This document shows positions 4,621-9,697 of a stretch of 9,697 bases of DNA, one piece after another. A program made the position numbers and the translations under genes. Source of the DNA: Deltaproteobacteria bacterium (GTDB taxonomy: Bacteria; Desulfobacterota; Desulfobacteria; Desulfobacterales; JAUVGT01); the NCBI GenBank assembly GCA_030593645.1, contig JAUVGT010000177.1, positions 1 through 9,697 on the forward strand, in the 5' to 3' direction. Position 1 is the first letter of the stretch; each line of letters starts with the position of its first letter. Under the pieces are notes generated by a model. That model searched no databases. It had not been told where the DNA came from and saw only the letters and a program-made list of their open reading frames with translations.

Positions 4621-7575
4621 TTGAAAAAAATGAGAGGCAAAATGCAGGGAAAGAAGAAATCCGTGAAATCGGGTGAAAAACCGAAACTGCAAAAAAATGA
4701 GGAAATCATCGATTTGTCTGACGAAACAACAGATTTCTCCGATGATGACATTGTTGAGTTAACCGATACCGCAGATCCCGAATCTGAAAAAGATCATGAA
4801 GTTATTGATCTTACGGATATTGAGGATGGTCTTGGAGATGAAGAATTAATCCAGGATCCCGGTTCCACCGATGCGCTTAAAAATGATGGGATAATAAGAC
4901 TGAATAAACAAGTCATGCATTCGGATACCGGTATGAAATCTGATGAAAAACCATTGTCGATTAAAAATTTGGACCTTACTGATGAGGACCGTGAAGCAAT
5001 TAATGAAGAAATCGGTCTCGATTTTAGTGATGCTCAATACTCAGATACGGTACTATTGGAAGACCTGGCCGGCGGCCCGATGAGTGATCGGTTAACAGAG
5101 GAAGACACAGCCGAATCGCCTCCGAAGATGATGAATGTTATCGATTTAAGTACCAACGATAAAGAAATTAAATCCATCGAAGCTTTCGGTGAAGATGGGA
5201 AATTGGAAAGATTAGAAGATCTGGCCGGCGGCCCGATGGGTAACAGGTTGACCGAAGAGGACGTGGCAGAAAATTCTCTAAAGATGATCAATGTGATCGA
5301 TTTGAATGACGAAAATACACAAAAAGCGGACAACCCGATTCCCGACGGTGTAAATACGATGGACATTGAGTATATCGAGGATCCCAGAGCCAGCATGCAG
5401 GAGGGTGATGAGAACGCTGGAGATAAATTGGAAATGATGGAATCGCTTAATATCAGTGAAGCATTTGAATTTGAGAGTGAAAAAAATGATGGGCCTGTAA
5501 AACCGGAAGAAATCACCGATATCGGGCTTTCCGGTAACGAGGAACACGTTTCCGATAATGATGACTCGGAAGACACAGTCGGATTAGGTGAATTGGGAGG
5601 GCACCGCCTGGTCGAAGAATTGAATTCTGAGAAGGATCTCCTTGGAGGATTTTTGGATAACGATTCCTCCGCTTCCGAGAACTCTGACATAGAACCAAAG
5701 CAGGATGCGGACGTAAAATTTCTGGATGGCGCGGTTGAACTCACAGATGTAGATGGAGAAACCCTGGTCGATGAACTGGATTCATATCCGGAAGATATCA
5801 AGATTGAAATGAACAGCAATCATGAACCGGAAAATGAAATGACTGACCAGGATATAGCCGGAGGCGAGTCTGTCATTCAGTTATATGACGAACTCGAAGA
5901 CCCGGAGATTCCAACCGGTAATACTGAAAATGATATCCGGGAATCGGTGACGGATATTCATCTCCCGGATCATGCTGCTGATTTTCAGGAAACAGACAGC
6001 CGGGAATCGCTTTTAGCCCAGACAGAGGAGATAGAACCCGAGATTATAGAAGCATCTGATTTAGAGCTTGAAGATGAATCCGGCGGGTTCAGTGAAGAGC
6101 CAGACGAGAGTGATATGCTGGATGACACAGCTGAACTGGAGAATCTGTCCGGTGAATTGAGTGATGATTCTGTAGAAGAGATTGATCCGGAGATGCTCGA
6201 TGCTTCAGAAATAGAAGAAGATGCGGAATTTATTGAACCGGAGATGCTTGATACTTTTGACACAGAGGAAGGTGAAGAAGAGATTGAGCCGGAGTACCTT
6301 GATGTTTCGGATATAGAGGGAGAAGAAGACAGGGTTGAGCTGGAGATGATTGATACTTCAAATATAGAGGAAGATGAAGATGAAATCAAATCGGAATTTG
6401 TGGAGCCCCGGGAATTAGAGATTATCGAAGAAGATATTGATCCAAATGCTCAAAAATATACGGTTGACTCTGAAGAATCAACCGATGAAATTGAAATCGG
6501 GGAACTGGGTATGGAAACTGGAGATGAGGCACAGGAACCCGAACCTCTTCTGAATATGGATGTTCTGGATGATGCAACCGAATTCGAAGAGCGGGCTGAT
6601 GAAATTGAAGGAGTCGGCATTGAAAATGAAGTCGAATTACTGGAAGATGATTCAGGTTTGGATGCGGATATTCTTGATGATACCATTGATTATATAAAAC
6701 CGGAACAAGAGTTTGAAGAATTAAGCGTTGACACCCGCGAAGAGATGATGTCTGAAACTATCGAATCTGAAGATACCAGGGATGTTTCACAGTCATCTGG
6801 TTCTGATTTAGATCTTGAAATCCTTGATAATACGTTTGAATTCACCCCGCCGGAAGATTCGGATGATTTAATTAAATTTGGAGAATCATCGGATCACCAA
6901 ACCGATAGTGATGTGCTGGATGATTTAAATGAGGAAGTAAATGTGGAAACCGGCAATCAGGTTAACTTTGGTGGTGATTCTTTAGATTCTGAAATTGGTA
7001 TAGAGCTCGATGATCAGCTTTCGATAGATATGCCTGCCAGTTTTGAACCAGACCCTGAAGATAAAATTGGAGAGCCGGTCTTTAACGGTGCTGTAGAGGA
7101 TGATATTTTGGATTCACTGGGTATGACCATTGAGTCAAATTTCAGGGCACTGGAAGAAACAGCCGTTGAAGAAAATAATGAACATCCAGATGCCGGTACA
7201 GAAGATGGCGTGTTTGACAAAGAGCCGGAGCAGAATATTATGCCTGATGAAATCGATCAACTGGAGGATGCGGATGTCGGGATTTCAATGACCGGTGTTG
7301 AAACTTCGCAAACGGATGGGCCTGAATCATTCTCTGAAATTACGGAGAGCAGCGCCATGAAACCTGAAGATGGTGATGAAGAGAAAGAAGATGTTGAACC
7401 CTCCCTGGAATCGATACCCCCTGGAAAAATAGAGTCTGCAATTGAAAAGGCTGTAGAGAAAATATTTGCTCAAAAAATTGATAAAATTCTTGTTGATGTA
7501 ATAGAAAAGGCGGTTACAAGTGAGATCGGAAAGTTAAAAACAATACTATCTGAAGAAATGGATGGAGAAGAATAA
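4621..7575 (+). CDS. Large acidic, repeat-rich, probably disordered protein with helical C-terminus
   Basis: I do not recognise a characterised family. The protein has 984 residues, roughly a third Asp/Glu by eye, and I see no Cys or Trp. There is no signal peptide or membrane segment. A lysine-rich head (residues 1-26) precedes an acidic body with recurring IDLTD-like motifs (IIDLSDE, VELTD, VIDLTDIE, VIDLND) and LDD motifs (DVLDDATEF, DILDDTIDY, EILDNTFEF). Inside are a duplicated 31-residue block (146-176 and 198-228) and five tandem 17-residue repeats (521-605). The last 53 residues (932-984) are rich in Ile, Val and Lys and read as amphipathic helix. The start is uncertain: TTG 4621, ATG 4630 or ATG 4642, the last having the best ribosome site. 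It is monocistronic, between its own promoter and terminator. A cytoplasmic scaffold role is speculation. Confidence 0.85.
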   Translation: MKKMRGKMQGKKKSVKSGEKPKLQKNEEIIDLSDETTDFSDDDIVELTDTADPESEKDHEVIDLTDIEDGLGDEELIQDPGSTDALKNDGIIRLNKQVMHSDTGMKSDEKPLSIKNLDLTDEDREAINEEIGLDFSDAQYSDTVLLEDLAGGPMSDRLTEEDTAESPPKMMNVIDLSTNDKEIKSIEAFGEDGKLERLEDLAGGPMGNRLTEEDVAENSLKMINVIDLNDENTQKADNPIPDGVNTMDIEYIEDPRASMQEGDENAGDKLEMMESLNISEAFEFESEKNDGPVKPEEITDIGLSGNEEHVSDNDDSEDTVGLGELGGHRLVEELNSEKDLLGGFLDNDSSASENSDIEPKQDADVKFLDGAVELTDVDGETLVDELDSYPEDIKIEMNSNHEPENEMTDQDIAGGESVIQLYDELEDPEIPTGNTENDIRESVTDIHLPDHAADFQETDSRESLLAQTEEIEPEIIEASDLELEDESGGFSEEPDESDMLDDTAELENLSGELSDDSVEEIDPEMLDASEIEEDAEFIEPEMLDTFDTEEGEEEIEPEYLDVSDIEGEEDRVELEMIDTSNIEEDEDEIKSEFVEPRELEIIEEDIDPNAQKYTVDSEESTDEIEIGELGMETGDEAQEPEPLLNMDVLDDATEFEERADEIEGVGIENEVELLEDDSGLDADILDDTIDYIKPEQEFEELSVDTREEMMSETIESEDTRDVSQSSGSDLDLEILDNTFEFTPPEDSDDLIKFGESSDHQTDSDVLDDLNEEVNVETGNQVNFGGDSLDSEIGIELDDQLSIDMPASFEPDPEDKIGEPVFNGAVEDDILDSLGMTIESNFRALEETAVEENNEHPDAGTEDGVFDKEPEQNIMPDEIDQLEDADVGISMTGVETSQTDGPESFSEITESSAMKPEDGDEEKEDVEPSLESIPPGKIESAIEKAVEKIFAQKIDKILVDVIEKAVTSEIGKLKTILSEEMDGEE
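4632..4637 (+). promoter_or_regulatory. Ribosome-binding site candidate favouring ATG 4642
   Basis: GAGAGG lies four bases before the in-frame ATG at 4642 (Met8 of the longest form). Neither TTG 4621 nor ATG 4630 has a purine-rich GG-containing site upstream. The short spacer keeps this tentative. Confidence 0.4.
5056..5304 (+). repeat. Duplicated 31-codon block within the acidic protein
   Basis: Codons at 5056-5148 and 5212-5304 encode two versions of one block: LEDLAGGPM, two variable residues, RLTEED, then a variable stretch ending in VIDL. The period is 156 bases (52 residues). The bases around GGCCGGCGGCCCGATG are identical in both copies, which points to a fairly recent internal duplication or gene conversion. 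Confidence 0.85.
6181..6435 (+). repeat. Five tandem 51-bp (17-residue) repeats within the acidic protein
   Basis: Units start at 6181, 6232, 6283, 6334 and 6385. Their translations are IDPEMLDASEIEEDAEF, IEPEMLDTFDTEEGEEE, IEPEYLDVSDIEGEEDR, VELEMIDTSNIEEDEDE and the degenerate IKSEFVEPRELEIIEED. The consensus is (I/V)-x-x-E-(M/Y)-(L/I)-D-x-S-x-I-E-x-x-x-x. Exact 51-base spacing without gaps shows tandem duplication, with decay toward the last unit. Confidence 0.88.
7414..7572 (+). other. Helical C-terminal segment of the acidic protein
   Basis: Residues 932-984 differ sharply in composition from the rest: regularly spaced Ile, Val, Leu and Ala, interleaved with Lys and Glu (IESAIEKAVEKIFAQKIDKI, then VDVIEKAVTSEIGKLKTIL). 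The 3-4 residue spacing of aliphatic residues indicates one or two amphipathic helices able to self-assemble or dock on a partner. This is probably the only folded part of the protein. Confidence 0.6.
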
Positions 7576-7626
7576 CCAGGTAAGGGTCGACTGTGTAGCA
7601 TCAAATATCAATATGTCTAATAGATT

Positions 7627-7653
7627 GGGGGTTGTATTTTGCCCCCTTTTTTT
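7627..7653 (+). terminator. Rho-independent terminator of the acidic-protein gene
   Basis: GGGGG (7627-7631) pairs with CCCCC (7642-7646) around a 10-base loop, followed directly by seven T's (7647-7653). It lies about 50 bases after the stop codon and separates this transcript from nadC. Confidence 0.88.
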
Positions 7654-7741
7654 ATTATAACCAATAAAACCTGGTCCTTGGTTCTAAATAGACAAAAGAG
7701 GTTCTATAAGTGTTTTCAGCCATCATTAAACAGGTTACAGT

Positions 7742-7746
7742 GAGGA
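7742..7746 (+). promoter_or_regulatory. Ribosome-binding site fixing the TTG start of nadC
   Basis: GAGGA lies seven bases before the TTG at 7754. The next in-frame methionine is residue 92, inside the conserved domain, so this site decides the start codon. Confidence 0.75.
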
Positions 7747-7753
7747 ATTTAAT

Positions 7754-8605
7754 TTGCATTCTACATCTGAATTAATCGATATCGCTCTGAAAGAAGATAT
7801 AGGGCACGCGGATATCACAACAGAAAACCTGATAGATGCCGATTCAACCGGCACAGGCGAGATAATTGCCAGGGAACAGCTGGTGATTGCGGGCCTTGAT
7901 ACGGCAAGTCAGGTGTTCCAAAAACTCGATCCTGAAATATCATTTTGCTCAAAATATAGTGATGGTAATACTATCGAACCGGGTAAAGTCATAGCCAAAA
8001 TTCATGGAAGGACCCGTGCCTTACTGATGGGAGAACGCGTGGCACTGAATTTTCTCCAGCATCTATCCGGGATAGCAACGGTTACGCGTTCATACATATC
8101 AAGGATAAAAGGCCTGAACGTTAGCCTGGTTGATACAAGAAAAACCACACCGGGATGGCGGGTGCTTGAAAAATACGCGGTTCGTGTCGGGGGGGCTCAT
8201 AACCACAGGATGGGATTGTATGACGGAGTTTTGATTAAGGACAACCATATTATAGCGAGCGGCAGTATCACCCGTGCTGTTGAAAAAATAAAACGCAATA
8301 TATCGCATCTGGTTAAGATAGAGGTAGAAGTGAGTCGTTTTAACCAGGTTAAAGAAGCCGTTGCTTCCGGGGCAGATGTAATCATGCTTGATAATATGGA
8401 CGTCGACCAAATTAAAAAGGCTGTTCAGTATATTAATCAAAGAGCCATAGTAGAAGTATCGGGCGGTGTGACTGATGAGTCTCTTGTGCTGCTTGCTCAA
8501 ACCGGTGTGGATATCATTTCAGCGGGTGCTCTGACCCATTCGGCAGGGAGCGTTGACATCAGTATGAATATTAAGGGCTCGCGCAAAAATAACGTCACAT
8601 TTTAA
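7754..8605 (+). CDS. nadC: Nicotinate-nucleotide pyrophosphorylase (quinolinate phosphoribosyltransferase)
   Basis: Cytoplasmic enzyme of de novo NAD synthesis. It converts quinolinate and phosphoribosyl pyrophosphate to nicotinate mononucleotide, CO2 and pyrophosphate. At 283 residues it is full length. Motifs are EDIGHADITT (14-23), GERVALNFLQHLSGIAT (93-109), DTRKTTPGWR (127-136), EKYAVRVGGAHNHRMGLYD (139-157), KDNHI (162-166), EVE (190-192), LDN (212-214), EVSGG (234-238) and SAGALTHSAG (256-265). These are the substrate- and phosphate-binding elements of the family. Trp135 replaces the more usual Leu of TTPGLR, a mild change. Translation starts at TTG with a good ribosome site. The genes for NadA and NadB are not in the window. 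The last codons and the stop lie inside a long palindrome that follows. Confidence 0.94.
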   Translation: MHSTSELIDIALKEDIGHADITTENLIDADSTGTGEIIAREQLVIAGLDTASQVFQKLDPEISFCSKYSDGNTIEPGKVIAKIHGRTRALLMGERVALNFLQHLSGIATVTRSYISRIKGLNVSLVDTRKTTPGWRVLEKYAVRVGGAHNHRMGLYDGVLIKDNHIIASGSITRAVEKIKRNISHLVKIEVEVSRFNQVKEAVASGADVIMLDNMDVDQIKKAVQYINQRAIVEVSGGVTDESLVLLAQTGVDIISAGALTHSAGSVDISMNIKGSRKNNVTF

Positions 8606-8705
8606 GGGGCGAATCATCCCGTTCGGCTGCGTTGCAAAAGCTCGAAATATGCTTGATATTTCTGCGCTTTTGCGCCTTGCCGAATGGGCGCCTCGACCCT
8701 TAAAA
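8600..8705. repeat. Long imperfect palindrome (fold-back repeat) overlapping the nadC stop
   Basis: Main arms 8618-8650 and 8656-8688 (33 bases each) pair around the five-base loop GCTTG. Their ends match exactly (GAAATAT against ATATTTC) or nearly so (CCCGTTCGGC against GCCGAATGGG), with a shared GCAAAAGC/GCTTTTGC block between them. An outer pair, 8600-8612 and 8693-8705, matches at 12 of 13 positions. No T-tract follows, so it is not a classical terminator, though the structure would probably hinder transcription from nadC. It may be a mobile repeat of the same broad type as the elements at 1-139 and 1905-2055. I see no flanking direct repeat. Confidence 0.75.
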
Positions 8706-8759
8706 TTTGTGAATTTATTTTTACGCGAACCCTAAGTAAATATTTGGGTATAGTGCAAT

Positions 8760-9697
8760 ATGATTCCGCTTCGAGATACAATTTCAACAGAAAATTTCCC
8801 CGTTGTGAATTATGCCATCATTTTGGTCAATATATCTGTATACCTGCTCCAGCTGTCCTTAGGAGAGGGCCCCTCGCTTAACCGTTTTATTATTACCTAC
8901 AGTTTAATACCCGCGAAGTTTTCGGATCCCGCCCTGATACAGTTATTTTCAATCAAACAGCAAATTTTCTCTTTTTTTTCCTTTATATTTCTTCATGGCG
9001 GGTTTACGCATATCCTTTTCAATATGTGGTCCCTTTACATATTCGGTGATAATGTGGAAGACCGTATCGGGCATTTCAGGTATCTTGCTTTTTATCTGCT
9101 CTGCGGAGCAGCATCGGGGGGATCTCATTTATTATTTAATATTTCTTCAGACATACCCGTGGTGGGTGCAAGCGGTGCAATTGCCGGTGTTATGGGTGCT
9201 TATTTTATTCTCTACCCGAATTCAAGAATTTTAACTCTCATACCGATTATTATTATCCCATGGTTTATTGAGATACCTGCTTTTATTTTTTTAGGGATAT
9301 GGATTATTCTGCAGATTATAAACGCAATGGGAAGTTATGGTGTGGCGAGCGGCATAGCCTGGTGGGCTCATATCGGAGGATTTATTTCCGGGATAATCTT
9401 TCTTAAACTTTTCCTGGTGATACCCGAAACCGGTCTGTCTGACCGCCTGCGTACTATTACCCACAAGAAAAAGACACCCCGGCTGCAGATTATTCGCCCT
9501 GTTAATACAGGCGCTGATATAAATCATTATGGGCTGATCCATATTACACCCTATGAAGCGTTAACCGGTACAAAAAAGCTCGTGAATATTCCGATCGGAT
9601 TTACCAAAAGACTTGTCCGGGTAGCTGTGCCCCCGGGCATCAGAGAGGGGAAACGATTTCGCTTAAAAGGTCTCGGGAAAAGATCCGCGGATGGTCG
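8760..9697 (+). CDS. Rhomboid intramembrane serine protease fused to a DnaJ C-terminal-like domain (3' end outside window)
   Basis: The frame is open from ATG 8760 to the window edge (312 codons), with no stop. An in-frame stop at 8751-8753 and no later methionine before residue 89 fix the start; the ribosome site is weak. Residues 1-222 are a rhomboid protease: MIPLRDTIST at the N-terminus, then HGGFTHILFNMW (79-90, with Asn88), NVEDRIGHFRYL (98-109), catalytic serine Ser138 in GASGAIAG, and catalytic His204 in WWAHIGGF. Both catalytic residues are present, so it should be active, cutting membrane proteins within helices. A basic linker (about 225-242) leads to residues 255-310, which read like the second beta-domain of DnaJ: ITPYEALTGTKKL, VNIPIGF, VRVAVPPGIREGKRFRLKGLG. 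No J domain is seen before it. Confidence 0.88.
   Translation, partial: MIPLRDTISTENFPVVNYAIILVNISVYLLQLSLGEGPSLNRFIITYSLIPAKFSDPALIQLFSIKQQIFSFFSFIFLHGGFTHILFNMWSLYIFGDNVEDRIGHFRYLAFYLLCGAASGGSHLLFNISSDIPVVGASGAIAGVMGAYFILYPNSRILTLIPIIIIPWFIEIPAFIFLGIWIILQIINAMGSYGVASGIAWWAHIGGFISGIIFLKLFLVIPETGLSDRLRTITHKKKTPRLQIIRPVNTGADINHYGLIHITPYEALTGTKKLVNIPIGFTKRLVRVAVPPGIREGKRFRLKGLGKRSADG

Noticed and set aside
4605..4676. Small frame (ATG 4605, 23 codons) overlapping the start of the acidic-protein gene
   Set aside because: It could be an upstream leader ORF, but it has no ribosome site. Its sequence is just the +2 reading of the lysine-rich head.
4693..4830. Eukaryotic origin of the acidic gene, because VIDLTD resembles a SUMO-interacting motif
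   Set aside because: Gene structure, promoter, terminator and neighbours are bacterial. The motif is short and easily convergent in acidic sequence.
5034..5819. Long serine-rich open frame on the minus strand inside the acidic-protein gene (also 5985-6389 and 6450-6686)
   Set aside because: The complement of GAA/GAT-rich codons reads as Ser/Phe/Ile-rich sequence without stops. These are antisense shadows with no ribosome sites and no recognisable domain.
7678..7710. Promoter for nadC built from TTGGTT and TATAAG
   Set aside because: The spacing is 21 bases, too long for a sigma-70 promoter. No better pair was found, so the nadC promoter is left unannotated.
8689..8712. Classical rho-independent terminator after nadC
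   Set aside because: The palindrome is large, but no run of T's follows the main stem.
8684..9234. Short plus-strand open frames at 8684-8881 and 8995-9234
   Set aside because: They overlap the rhomboid-DnaJ gene in other frames. The 8760 frame carries all the conserved rhomboid motifs without interruption.

Overview
The window looks like a stretch of chromosome from a Gram-negative anaerobe, most likely a sulfate-reducing member of the Desulfobacterota (Desulfobacterales-like). I infer this from the gene set (Tup-type tungstate/molybdate uptake, a MOT1-type molybdate permease, an E. coli-type DgkA, a very acidic IDLTD-rich protein) and from dispersed fold-back repeats. No database search was possible.

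Layout. Positions 1-139 hold a miniature fold-back element (copy A, its left end cut by the window edge). Four bases later tupB starts, overlapped by tupC (144-1858, + strand): the membrane and ATPase subunits of an oxyanion ABC importer, with no binding protein in view. Copy B of the same element (1905-2055) lies in inverse orientation after tupC, with its own target-site duplication. A minus-strand block follows: rsmE (4482-3736) with a hairpin terminator, then dgkA (3670-3296) and a MOT1-like molybdate permease (3266-2070) 29 bp apart. The permease gene converges on tupBC. From a divergent promoter region, a 984-residue acidic, repeat-rich, probably disordered protein with a helical C-terminus runs 4621-7575 and ends at a strong terminator. 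nadC (7754-8605, TTG start) follows. Its last codons lie inside a second long palindrome (about 8600-8705). The final gene (8760 to the window edge) is uninterrupted but has no stop codon in the window. It encodes a rhomboid intramembrane protease fused to what reads as a DnaJ (Hsp40) C-terminal substrate-binding domain.

How the parts relate. TupBC and the MOT1-like protein are two unrelated routes for molybdate/tungstate uptake placed tail to tail, which suits an organism rich in Mo/W enzymes. RsmE, DgkA and NadC are housekeeping enzymes. The least ordinary items are the rhomboid-DnaJ fusion, the acidic protein, and the element pair. The two copies are identical outside the central hairpin. 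All seven differences fall on hairpin-paired positions, and two pairs of changes are compensatory. Copy A also sits where the ribosome-binding site of tupB should be.
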